From Sodalis praecaptivus (GTDB taxonomy: Bacteria > Pseudomonadota > Gammaproteobacteria > Enterobacterales > Enterobacteriaceae), in assembly GCF_000517425.1 (NCBI RefSeq), contig NZ_CP006570.1, forward strand, positions 372,001-436,000: a stretch of DNA of 64,000 nucleotides, read 5' to 3'. The notes below the pieces were generated by a model. The model was given only the letters and a program-made list of their open reading frames with translations, was not told the origin of the DNA and searched no databases. Shown piece by piece: positions 9,320-17,653 of the stretch (the first letter of the stretch is position 1; every line of letters begins with the position of its first letter). The position numbers were made by a program, and so were the translations under genes.

Positions 9320-10390
9320 TCAGGCGGACGACGCAGCATTGATGGGCGGTTGAGTCAGGCTGCAATAGCGATAATGTTTATTGCACTGAATGGTCATCCG
9401 TTGGCCCAGAATAAACGGCTGGTTCGTTTTTCCATGGCCAAACTCGGGATAATAATAGACTGGAAAATTCACCCGTCTGGCAAAGTCCTGCAGCACGTAG
9501 CGATTGAGATCTCGCTCCTTTTTATCCGCGCCGATGGGATAGAATTGGCCAAAAATAACCGCCTTGGGACGGAAATTTTTCATGTACTCGAGCTGATGGA
9601 GTGTCCTGTCAAGCTGTTTATAGGTGACGCCGGTGTCTTCCATAAGCAGAACTTTATCGGCATAACTTTTCTCATAGCGAGTGGAGAATAGCGACTGCAT
9701 CAACGTCAGATTACCGCCGTTTACAATGCCTTGACCGCCCGCGAAGGCGGGCAAATTGAGCGGCTCAATGCCCGTATAGGTCATACCGTTCGCCACCGTG
9801 CGGAAAATCTGCGGTATGCTGCTGTACATACTCACCTGTTCATCTTTGCGCACGTCATACATTTCGCGGTTGTAGGACGCAAGAATACCGTGAACGCTGG
9901 GCCACTTGATGACGTTATTGATAAAGTGATGCAGGACCGTCACATCGCTGAAGCCGATAAGCACTTTGGGGGAAGAGGCCGCTATCTTGTAGCGACTACG
10001 ATACAAATAAGGATAAAGGTTCAGCGCGCCAGACCCTCCCCTGACAAACCACAGATATTTTACATTGTCATCCGTTAACGCTTTGATTAGCGTTGCCGCG
10101 CGAATGTCGTCCGTATTCACATAGCCCAACGGCGTGGGATGCTGGTCAAGATAACGGCTATCCACGGCATAACCTTGCCGGCGAAATACCGTCTCGATCT
10201 CGCCGATAATGCTTTCATCGTATTGAGATGAACTGGATATTAAATAAATCGTCGGTTTGCCAGCCGGGACGTTATTCGTCGTAGCGCAATCATGGGTCAA
10301 AGGGTGAAATATCTCGGTTGCGGCGGGGGCCGCTGCGGATAAAGTTACGCCTATTATTATCAGCCATAATGCGATAAAGGGATACTTCAT
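9320..10390 (-). CDS. Periplasmic S66 peptidase (LD-carboxypeptidase/MccF family)
   Basis: This 356-residue protein carries a signal peptide (MKYPFIALWLIIIGVTLSAAA). The S66 family is recognised by VRGGSGALNLYPYL near residue 121, IGFSDVTVLHHF with the nucleophile Ser, the VHGIL segment and GGNLTLMQSLF; a histidine near FGHGKTNQP would complete the Ser-Glu-His set. Family members remove D-Ala from LD-linked murein peptides or, as MccF, cleave microcin C. LdcA itself is cytoplasmic, so an exported member is noteworthy. It faces the prpD-like gene across a 30-bp gap and has its own promoter side at 10391-10634. Confidence 0.82.
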   Translation of the reverse strand: MKYPFIALWLIIIGVTLSAAAPAATEIFHPLTHDCATTNNVPAGKPTIYLISSSSQYDESIIGEIETVFRRQGYAVDSRYLDQHPTPLGYVNTDDIRAATLIKALTDDNVKYLWFVRGGSGALNLYPYLYRSRYKIAASSPKVLIGFSDVTVLHHFINNVIKWPSVHGILASYNREMYDVRKDEQVSMYSSIPQIFRTVANGMTYTGIEPLNLPAFAGGQGIVNGGNLTLMQSLFSTRYEKSYADKVLLMEDTGVTYKQLDRTLHQLEYMKNFRPKAVIFGQFYPIGADKKERDLNRYVLQDFARRVNFPVYYYPEFGHGKTNQPFILGQRMTIQCNKHYRYCSLTQPPINAASSA

Positions 10391-10634
10391 ACATTACTCC
10401 GCGAGAGGGGATCACCATGACCTTACTCTACTTAACACGGATAGACGCCAAAAATCCTCAAAACTAGAGCGATGTTTATTTTACGTTTAAACATTAGCCG
10501 GTTAATGATGTTAATTTTCAGCACGCGCGCGGCATAAAAAGAAATAGCGAGGGTAATTCCCTCGGTCGTGCCATCCCCGTGAACGTTGACGCTTGCAGCA
10601 AAACGGAGGGGAATGTTCAAGGAGAAAGGAATAA

Positions 10635-11255
10635 ATGCCAATTTTAACAACGAATAAATCACTCACGCCCTCAGACGGAGGCTTAACGGCTACCGAAAAT
10701 GTTGACGCGCCTTTCGCTTCATCCCGGCGAAAATACAACACGGCTATTATTTGTAGCTTCAGACTATCCACCTTACTCATAGCGGCACTGGGTGTAGCGT
10801 TAGAATGCTATGCCGAAGATAAAATAGATTTTTCTTACCGTTCCCCTGTACCCGAGGTGTCTTATTCGGTCGACGATCGGCCTCAGCCCTTTTTTAAAGA
10901 GCAAAGTGAACCGGGTCCGGCTAAAGGAGCGTCAAAGTTAACGCGGGGCGGGATTAACTTTGAAACCAAGGACCAAAGAACCCTGTGCAGCCAGCATAAA
11001 ACCGCCTACACTTTCAAGGATGACGCTCTTTCGTTCGCGGTAACCGACCCTCTTCCGGGAAGTTCCGCTGCTTCCGTGCATGCGCCTTCCAGAGCACGGC
11101 CCCATTGCGATGGTTACGGTTGGCATTCTCCCACTTTCACCCCTCCTAATCCGGTAAAACGCCCGCGTCCCCCGGTGTTTCAGCAAGAAAGGGCCATCGA
11201 TAGCGACAGTCCCTACGGGGATTATGAAATGTCGATTAAATTATGGGGTGATTAA
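10635..11255 (+). CDS. Unknown exported or membrane-anchored protein
   Basis: This 206-residue protein is preceded by a strong AAGGAG site. Residues 37-60 form one hydrophobic segment (TAIICSFRLSTLLIAALGVA) behind a basic stretch, a late signal peptide or anchor. The rest is Pro- and Ser-rich, with two cysteines and segments such as FTPPNPVKRPRPP, which suggests a largely unstructured periplasmic part. I recognise no family. It stands alone between the S66 peptidase and the biosynthetic cluster. A start further downstream would shorten the N-terminus. Confidence 0.55.
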   Translation: MPILTTNKSLTPSDGGLTATENVDAPFASSRRKYNTAIICSFRLSTLLIAALGVALECYAEDKIDFSYRSPVPEVSYSVDDRPQPFFKEQSEPGPAKGASKLTRGGINFETKDQRTLCSQHKTAYTFKDDALSFAVTDPLPGSSAASVHAPSRARPHCDGYGWHSPTFTPPNPVKRPRPPVFQQERAIDSDSPYGDYEMSIKLWGD

Positions 11256-11403
11256 AGGAGACCGCTATTCCACGCGCTGCCGACACGACGGCGCGGCCAT
11301 AACGCCTGGCTTGGCAGGCGTGAAGAAAATGTCTGGCGCGGAATCATCCCGCGGTGATGGCACTTTAGCCCGCCATCCCGGTCCCATCATGCCAATCAGC
11401 CTA

Positions 11404-11459
11404 CCAACCAGCCAACCAGCCAACCAGCCAACCAGCCAACCAGCCAACCAGCCAACCAG
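11404..11459. repeat. Seven tandem copies of an 8-bp repeat (CCAACCAG)
   Basis: Seven perfect head-to-tail copies of CCAACCAG fill this stretch, 550 bp before the first cluster gene. The unit is not a multiple of three, and no convincing gene covers it. It is the first of two 8-bp arrays around this cluster. Confidence 0.95.
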
Positions 11460-11941
11460 ACGGGTCTGACACTGCCTGCCCAAGCGCAATCCCGGCATCC
11501 CTTAATGACGCGCGGCGTCAGGCAAAGTTTAACCATACCCGGTTATCATCGTCCATACACGGTGAAACGCGCCTTTATCTTAAGGCCCTACGCGTTAATT
11601 CCGCGCGGTTTTTCCGCCCTGCTTTCGTCCATGCCCAGCGCAATAACTTTTTGTCCTGCCAGCGCTGGAAAAAAACGTTCATCAATGAGAGCATCAACCT
11701 CGTTAAATCAATATATATGATTTGCAGATATAATTAAACTGACAACATATTAATAGCTTATTATAGCTTATTTTCATTCTGGCCGCCGAGGGAGAAATAA
11801 CGTAATACTAAATATATGAAATAGTATAATTGCGTTCTTATTATTTCCTCCAAATTAATCACTGTGCATTTCGCAGCGGAGCAATAGACTATTGCAATTC
11901 ATGCATAGCTGATAGAAACTTAAAATTGAGCCTCATATAAC

Positions 11942-11956
11942 AATAACGAAGTTATT
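11942..11956. promoter_or_regulatory. Inverted repeat, possible operator of the cluster
   Basis: AATAAC-GAA-GTTATT is a perfect dyad with 6-bp arms and a 3-bp spacer, 52 bp before the aminotransferase ATG in AT-rich leader DNA. The position suits a regulator site. No regulator gene lies in the cluster, so the partner is unknown and chance cannot be excluded. Confidence 0.25.
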
Positions 11957-12008
11957 TAAATTACGCTAAGAGATATTAATGTGACGAATTATTAAAAGGA
12001 GATTATAT

Positions 12009-13277
12009 ATGACGTCGAGACTTGCGGTACATGGCGGCAGCGCTATTCGGAAACACCCCTGGCCACGGTGGCCCGCAAGTTCTTCACAAACCGTCAATAA
12101 TCTGCTGACGGTATTGGAGAGCAGCCGCTGGTCCATTAGCGGCCCTTATCGCGGCGTCATGTGTTTTGAACAACAGTTTGCCCAGGCTTTCGCTCGCTAT
12201 ACCGGCGCAGGCTATTGCGTACCCGCCGCATGCGGCACCGCCAGTTTGAGTATGGCGCTGGAAGCATTGGGGGTGGGGGCGGGCGACGAAGTTATCGTGC
12301 CGGCCATTTCATGGGTAGCGTCCGCCTCCGCGGTCTTGGGGATCAATGCCATACCCGTGTTAACGGATGTCGATGCGCAAACCGGCTGCCTGGACGTAGA
12401 GGCGGTTAAACGCGCGATTACGCCGCGCTGTCGCGCCATTACGGTTGTCCATCTCGGCTCGGCGGTGGCCGATGTCAAAGGTCTGCTTTCGCTGGCGAAT
12501 GAGCACGGACTACCGCTCGTTGAGGATTGTGCCCAGGCGCACGGCGCACGCTTTGCGGGGCAGCATGTCGGCACGTTCGGCAGCGCGGGAACTTTCAGCA
12601 TGCAGCACAGCAAGCTGCTGACCAGCGGTGAAGGCGGCGCGGTTATCACCCAAGACGCGGACCTCGCCAAGCGCTTATCCCACCTGCGCGCGGATGGCCG
12701 CAGCCTTGCCAGCGCGCCCCCGCCCATCGATGGGATGGAGTTAGTGGAAACGGCCGCCTTGATGGGATCAAACTATTGTCTATCTGAATTTCACGCCGCC
12801 ATTCTGCTGGCGCAATTGGAAAAGCTGGACGCGGAAAACGCCGTCAGACGGCGCAACGCGAGCTATTTGGACACGCTGGTGCGACAAACCGGCTGTACGC
12901 CGCAGCACACCACGCCAGGTACGACCGAACGGGTTTATTATCAGTATGTCATAGGCTTACCCGCTGCCGCGCTGGAGCACGCCTCCATTGAGCAGTGGGC
13001 AAACGCCCTTTCCGCAGAGCTCTCTCTGCCCTGCAAGCCGATGTATGCCGCGCTGAATGCCTGTCCCCTGTATCAGCCCGCCAGCCGGCGACGTTTTATC
13101 TTAAGCGAGCATTTTCAAACAGCCGTTCAACCGCAGCGATTTAACCTGCCGCAAGCGGAACAATTCGCCCGCAGCCACCTTACCCTCCCCCATCGCGCGT
13201 TATTGGCGGAGCAAGAGGACATGGTGGATATACAGCATGCGTTGGATAAACTTCTGCGCTCCGCGCACTGCCTGTAA
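12009..13277 (+). CDS. DegT/DnrJ/EryC1 aminotransferase, BtrR-like (2-deoxy-scyllo-inosose aminotransferase)
   Basis: This 422-residue PLP enzyme is predicted to transaminate 2-deoxy-scyllo-inosose to 2-deoxy-scyllo-inosamine, with glutamine as the known donor in BtrR. SISGPYRG near residue 42, SWVASASAVLGINAIPV, the PLP aspartate in VEDCAQAHG, the Schiff-base lysine K202 in QHSKLLTSGEGG, LRADGR and GSNYCLSEFHAAILL all correspond to BtrR as I remember it. In butirosin one BtrR-type enzyme serves both amination steps, which would explain the single aminotransferase here. GGAG precedes the ATG. It is the first gene of the cluster, 20 bp before the phosphatase. A role with another keto-cyclitol or keto-sugar is the alternative. 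Confidence 0.88.
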   Translation: MTSRLAVHGGSAIRKHPWPRWPASSSQTVNNLLTVLESSRWSISGPYRGVMCFEQQFAQAFARYTGAGYCVPAACGTASLSMALEALGVGAGDEVIVPAISWVASASAVLGINAIPVLTDVDAQTGCLDVEAVKRAITPRCRAITVVHLGSAVADVKGLLSLANEHGLPLVEDCAQAHGARFAGQHVGTFGSAGTFSMQHSKLLTSGEGGAVITQDADLAKRLSHLRADGRSLASAPPPIDGMELVETAALMGSNYCLSEFHAAILLAQLEKLDAENAVRRRNASYLDTLVRQTGCTPQHTTPGTTERVYYQYVIGLPAAALEHASIEQWANALSAELSLPCKPMYAALNACPLYQPASRRRFILSEHFQTAVQPQRFNLPQAEQFARSHLTLPHRALLAEQEDMVDIQHALDKLLRSAHCL

Positions 13278-13297
13278 CGGCGTTCGAGGGAAAACCG

Positions 13298-13951
13298 ATG
13301 ACCACTACACCACGCCATCGTTTCGTGTTTATCCGCCATGCGCAAGCGGTGTGCAACCGGCAGGAAGCGCACGATCGTTTCGACTCCGTCGCGCCTGACT
13401 CGCCGCTGACCCCCATCGGCCAGCGGCAAGCCCGGCTGCTGGCCGACCATTTCCCCGCAGGGTTGACCGGCGCCAGGTTGTATAGCAGCCCGATGCGGCG
13501 CGCGCTGCAAACGGCCTCCGTACTGGGCACACGGCTCGGCTTACCCTTGATACAAGACGATCGTCTGGAGGAGATGCGGGTCAGTCCGCCGCTTAATCCC
13601 TCGCTCACGCTGCCGGATTGGGATGCCCTGCTCCAGGCGCGCATCGACAATACGGCCACGGAAGCGAAACCCGGCGTTGAAACGGTGACATCCCAACAGG
13701 CGAGGGTCAGCGATTTTCTCAAGCAGCGCCATCGGTTTCGCGGTGGGGAGGCCCTCACGCTTATCGTGTCTCATGCGTTAACGATTGAGTTAGCCATTAT
13801 GACGCTTTTGGGGCTTGAACCCGCCGCATTACAGCGCTGGCGATTGCGAATAAGTCACACCGCGCTGCATGTGGTCGAAAACGAAACGCTGGGCGGCCCT
13901 TCTCGGCTGGTGCTTACCAATGCGCAAAACCACCTGGGTTTATGGCTTTAA
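13298..13951 (+). CDS. Histidine phosphatase family protein (candidate phosphoribosyl-product phosphatase)
   Basis: This 217-residue protein is a member of the phosphoglycerate-mutase-like histidine phosphatases. The phosphohistidine motif is IRHAQ (residues 12-16), LYSSPMRRALQTA supplies the second arginine, the acid/base glutamate lies in RLEEMRV and the second histidine in IVSHALTIEL. In butirosin biosynthesis ribosylation goes through a phosphoribosyl intermediate that is then dephosphorylated (BtrL/BtrP, from memory). A phosphatase two genes before a phosphoribosyltransferase-domain gene fits that logic. It lies 20 bp after the aminotransferase and 21 bp before the next gene. The substrate is inferred only. 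Confidence 0.8.
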   Translation: MTTTPRHRFVFIRHAQAVCNRQEAHDRFDSVAPDSPLTPIGQRQARLLADHFPAGLTGARLYSSPMRRALQTASVLGTRLGLPLIQDDRLEEMRVSPPLNPSLTLPDWDALLQARIDNTATEAKPGVETVTSQQARVSDFLKQRHRFRGGEALTLIVSHALTIELAIMTLLGLEPAALQRWRLRISHTALHVVENETLGGPSRLVLTNAQNHLGLWL

Positions 13952-13972
13952 CCAGAACGCCAAGAGAACGCT

Positions 13973-16900
13973 ATGACCGCAAAATATGAACGTTTACAGC
14001 AGCTCTCACAACAGCAGGACTTCGCGGCGCTGGTGCCGCCGTTAGCGGGGTTTGGTCCCGATGACGCCCAGGCTATCGTCAACGCGCACCCACAGGCTGA
14101 TGCCGCTCGATTGCAGGACCTGTATCGCCGCTATCTGTCCCAACATCCCGATCGGATGAAATACGTAGAGGAACGCTGCGGCCCGCCGCCCTGGATTATC
14201 CGCAGCGCGGGACTGGAGGATGGCGATCGGTTCGTCAATGCCGGGGGCTATGCCAGCGTTATATGCCTCGCTAAAACCGATTTTGCCGAGCGGGTGGCCG
14301 AGGTAGTTTTCAGCGGTTTCACGGCCCAGGCGATTGCGCAACAAAAACTGGACCATCCCAATTATCAGCCGCAGCCTATCGCATGGTTCGCTCAGCGGCT
14401 GGTTGAGGGCGTGCCCTGTGTGGCCGAACCGTCACAGTCCCCCTATTTGACCGCGGAGGATTGCCGGAAATTAATACAACGCCTGCAACAGCTACATCAG
14501 CATTTCGCACAGCCGGCACTGGATACCGAGTGGGTACTGGAAACGGATCTCGGGCTGGTGTCGGCGACCGCGATGAGCTTGAGCGCCTCAGATGGCGTGC
14601 GGGGCGAGCTGGCGTTGGGGTTTGGTTTCGCCTCGGCGCAATCCCCCGGCGCGCGCGTTAACGCCGTGGCGTATTATTGGCCGTCAAGCAAGGCACCGTT
14701 GTGGCACGGCGCGCAATTACGCCAGGCCACAATGATGAAGTATTGGCTCGTGCAGGTTCGGCCGGCGCCGGGCTATCGACTAGAGTCTCAGGTCGAACGG
14801 CTGACGGCCGCCACCCGCGCCCGTTTGGCCGGCGCGCTGCGCGCCGTACCCGTGAACGCGCTGCTGCCCGCCATGGCGCCCGCGGCCGGTCATTTTCTGT
14901 GCGCCACTACTCTGGACGAGGCATGGGGGCGCTATTTAGGGCTTTCCCCGTCCGGGAAAAAGGCTCTGGCGGCGGTATTCGTGGAAACAGGCGTCGCCTG
15001 TGAACATGCCGGCATTATGTTCCGCCAGCAAAATTTGCCCGTTTTCTTGGTGCGCCTGGCGCACGTACCCACCGTAACGTGGGTGGTCATCGATAGCGAG
15101 GAGGACTATGCCTACTTCAGCGCCCAGCAACCGGCAATCCCGCTAACCAGCGAAACCGCGCAACGTGTCAATTTGCCCACCGCCATACAGGCCATCTTCG
15201 ACGACACGACGCCGGTACCCGCAGCGCCACTCACCCGCGAGGCTCTCGCGATATTACTGCAGCAAGCGTTGGCCGGGCCGCCGCCGCTAGCGGAAAAAAC
15301 CGCCGCCGCACTGAGATGGCGCACGCTGTTCCCTACAGACGCCTGGCTGCAAACCGCCCGCGAAGTCCGCAGCCCGAGTTTAGCGGGGTGGCTCCTGCCG
15401 TATGGGGGAGAAGAGACGCTCTCTCTGCTGCCGGACGCCTGGCCGACAGCCGGGGAAGCGCGCGGGTACCTACACGCCTATAACGCTCGGCGCTTGCCCC
15501 GCACGCTGTTGCCGCAGCTCTGCGCGGCGCTGCCCGATCTCGCGCCTTCACTGGGCGCCCTCACCGATCTTCGCCTGATGAAACAGATGCTGAACGCCGA
15601 GGCGTGGATGACAACGTTGCCTACCCTGCAGCTGGCTGACCGCGTACAGGCGGCGATGACGGCGCCTGCCGACGCGCGGCGGCTGGAATGCCTGCTGCGG
15701 GTGTTGGACGACACCGTAAAATTACCGATTTATACCGACGCGGAACGTACCGCGATTATTCAGCGCATCATGAACGCCAGCCATGCCGCCATTTCTCCGC
15801 TATCGCTGTTACATGTCATCACTTACGGCCCGTTGGCGCCCCCCTTGCTGGCGGAGCTGGTAAGCCATCCCGAAGCCTTTGAAAGCTACGCGCGCTTTCT
15901 GGCGCCGCTTGGCCGCTTCAAAGCGGCGCAGGCGCAGGCCGGTATGCGGGAAGCCGAACGGCTATTGCAGGCCACCAGCCAACTTATGACGGCGCTCCGG
16001 CAGGCCCGGCTCATCACGTTGATCGGGCTGTGCCGTATAGACCTGGTGGACACCTACGATCAGGTGCTCAAGGCGGTTTTGACCGACGTGGTGGAACGGC
16101 GCGACCCCGTTGTCTATCGCCGCTATCTGGACTTGCTCGCGGGCTGGATTGCCTTTGCGCAACACTTCCCACTTACCGACGGGCAGACCGCAGCCTTAGC
16201 GGGGTTACTAGGCTGGATAACGGCCGCCCGCCACCAGCCCCTGCCTGACAGTTTTACCCTGGAGCTGGATAAGGAGATGGCGCAACAGTTGGGCGATGAT
16301 TTCTTACGCTGGCAGGTATTAATGCCGATCGCCGCCGAAATGACGCCGCAGCAGTTGCCGATACGTAACGCCCATCAATTGCACAACCTACTGCATCAAT
16401 GGATGTTGGCCCACTTTCGTACTGAGTCCCACCGCGGCTTGCCCGCCCGGCTTCAGCAACTGATTGAACGCGCCGATGCGTTTGGCGATACCCGCTCCTG
16501 TTTATTGCGCTTCACCCCGCATACCCTGGAAATCTCTCTACCGTTTGTGGTGCATAAGGCCAGTTTTGTGGTCACCGAGCGGGAGTGGGTGGTGGAATTT
16601 GCCGAACTGCCCAACGCGGACGAGAATCAAATCGGCCGACTCTATGTTTTCGAGGCGTTAGCACTGCGCCTGGTCGAATGGAACCCCGTCTGGCGCGTCG
16701 TCGTCAACCGGGTCTGTCAGTTAGGCACCTGGACGCTTTTTTTGCGCCTGCAGCGTAGCGACGACGGGGCATGGCGCGACGACGATCTGCCGCAGTTGGT
16801 GCTGTGGTTACGCACGCTGTTCGACGCCGCCTATGATTTTTCCTATGTCGACAACGATCGCGTCGCCCATGTCTACGCCCTACTAGGGCAGGCCCCGTGG

Positions 16901-17653
16901 CGCGAGCTCATGCACGCCTATGCCGCCTACCGCGCGGCGGTGGATTTCTCCCGTCAGCGCGTCACCGTCTATTCCCTGCCTTTTGCCTCCATGTTGGCCT
17001 CGCTGTGCCTGGACGGCTCCCTTGCGCAGGCGGTGGCGGATGCCTGCCTCGCGGGATTCGACGGCGCTTGGGATGCTTTCCTGGCGGCCGTGGCACGGCT
17101 GGAGGCAACCGATTGTGGTCAAGCACGGTGGGATCATCTGCATATCGCCGCCGGGCAGTTGGGATTATTGCTCGCGGCCCGATGGCCGCAACAGGCGCTA
17201 ACACGCCTGGCTCAGTCAACGCTATCCGCCGTCGCCACGGAACGTCTTGGGGTGAGCCTGCTGCACCGCCGTGATATGACGGCCACCGTACGGGGCTTAA
17301 TCACCGCGCCAGAACATGCCCGCTTACGCGAAGCGGTGCTGCACCATCTCCCCGAAGCGGCGATTGACGCCCGCAACGCTGAGGCTGTCGCACAGGAGGT
17401 GACCCAGTGGCAATGCCGGTTCAAACGCGCCAAAGACTATCTGCTGGCGCATCATGCCGAACGCCTGACCTCCGGCCAGCGCCGACGGCTCGTTGAACAG
17501 CTGTCCCTCGTGCCTTATGGCATGACGGCAGAGGGCGAAAAAGCCATTCAGCAGGTGCTCAACCGTGCCGAAACCGCCGAGAGAGGCCGTTTTAGCCTCG
17601 CCGATGTCGACCCTATCGCCATTATTTCAGCCATCAGGACTAAGACGCTATGA
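13973..17653 (+). CDS. 1226-residue protein with PPDK/PEP-synthase-like N-terminal and swivelling His domains
   Basis: Residues 1-265 resemble the ATP-binding domain of pyruvate phosphate dikinase: IRSAGLEDGDRF with R77, IAWFAQRLVEGV, and the closing WLVQVRPAP (258-266), compare the LQARP end of that domain. Residues 300-360 resemble the swivelling PEP-utiliser domain, with candidate catalytic H345 in CEHAGIMFRQQNLPVFLV where the family has SHAAI. No PEP-binding TIM barrel is apparent. The remaining 850 residues are mostly helical, Ala/Leu/Gln-rich and unrecognised. Rifampin phosphotransferase shows that these modules can phosphorylate antibiotics, so activation, modification or self-protection are all possible. 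It overlaps the next gene by four bases (ATGA). Confidence 0.65.
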   Translation: MTAKYERLQQLSQQQDFAALVPPLAGFGPDDAQAIVNAHPQADAARLQDLYRRYLSQHPDRMKYVEERCGPPPWIIRSAGLEDGDRFVNAGGYASVICLAKTDFAERVAEVVFSGFTAQAIAQQKLDHPNYQPQPIAWFAQRLVEGVPCVAEPSQSPYLTAEDCRKLIQRLQQLHQHFAQPALDTEWVLETDLGLVSATAMSLSASDGVRGELALGFGFASAQSPGARVNAVAYYWPSSKAPLWHGAQLRQATMMKYWLVQVRPAPGYRLESQVERLTAATRARLAGALRAVPVNALLPAMAPAAGHFLCATTLDEAWGRYLGLSPSGKKALAAVFVETGVACEHAGIMFRQQNLPVFLVRLAHVPTVTWVVIDSEEDYAYFSAQQPAIPLTSETAQRVNLPTAIQAIFDDTTPVPAAPLTREALAILLQQALAGPPPLAEKTAAALRWRTLFPTDAWLQTAREVRSPSLAGWLLPYGGEETLSLLPDAWPTAGEARGYLHAYNARRLPRTLLPQLCAALPDLAPSLGALTDLRLMKQMLNAEAWMTTLPTLQLADRVQAAMTAPADARRLECLLRVLDDTVKLPIYTDAERTAIIQRIMNASHAAISPLSLLHVITYGPLAPPLLAELVSHPEAFESYARFLAPLGRFKAAQAQAGMREAERLLQATSQLMTALRQARLITLIGLCRIDLVDTYDQVLKAVLTDVVERRDPVVYRRYLDLLAGWIAFAQHFPLTDGQTAALAGLLGWITAARHQPLPDSFTLELDKEMAQQLGDDFLRWQVLMPIAAEMTPQQLPIRNAHQLHNLLHQWMLAHFRTESHRGLPARLQQLIERADAFGDTRSCLLRFTPHTLEISLPFVVHKASFVVTEREWVVEFAELPNADENQIGRLYVFEALALRLVEWNPVWRVVVNRVCQLGTWTLFLRLQRSDDGAWRDDDLPQLVLWLRTLFDAAYDFSYVDNDRVAHVYALLGQAPWRELMHAYAAYRAAVDFSRQRVTVYSLPFASMLASLCLDGSLAQAVADACLAGFDGAWDAFLAAVARLEATDCGQARWDHLHIAAGQLGLLLAARWPQQALTRLAQSTLSAVATERLGVSLLHRRDMTATVRGLITAPEHARLREAVLHHLPEAAIDARNAEAVAQEVTQWQCRFKRAKDYLLAHHAERLTSGQRRRLVEQLSLVPYGMTAEGEKAIQQVLNRAETAERGRFSLADVDPIAIISAIRTKTL

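Larger units (their letters stand above)
11256..12008. other. Leader region of the biosynthetic cluster, no gene recognised
   Basis: The first 440 bp are GC-rich and hold an octanucleotide tandem array. From about 11700 the sequence becomes strongly AT-rich up to the aminotransferase start, as expected for a promoter and 5' leader. It contains AATAGCTT at 11752-11759, the octamer of the array at 22009-22168, and a perfect dyad at 11942-11956. AAGGAG lies directly before the ATG at 12009. I cannot assign a particular -35/-10 pair with confidence. Confidence 0.5.

Noticed and set aside
11942-11956. loxP-like recombination site (ACGAAGTTAT).
   Set aside because: Only one short arm agrees with loxP; the 15-bp dyad itself explains the match and no recombinase gene is present.
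13973-17653. Genuine PEP synthase or PPDK.
   Set aside because: The PEP/pyruvate barrel is not apparent, and the C-terminal 850 residues are unlike it.
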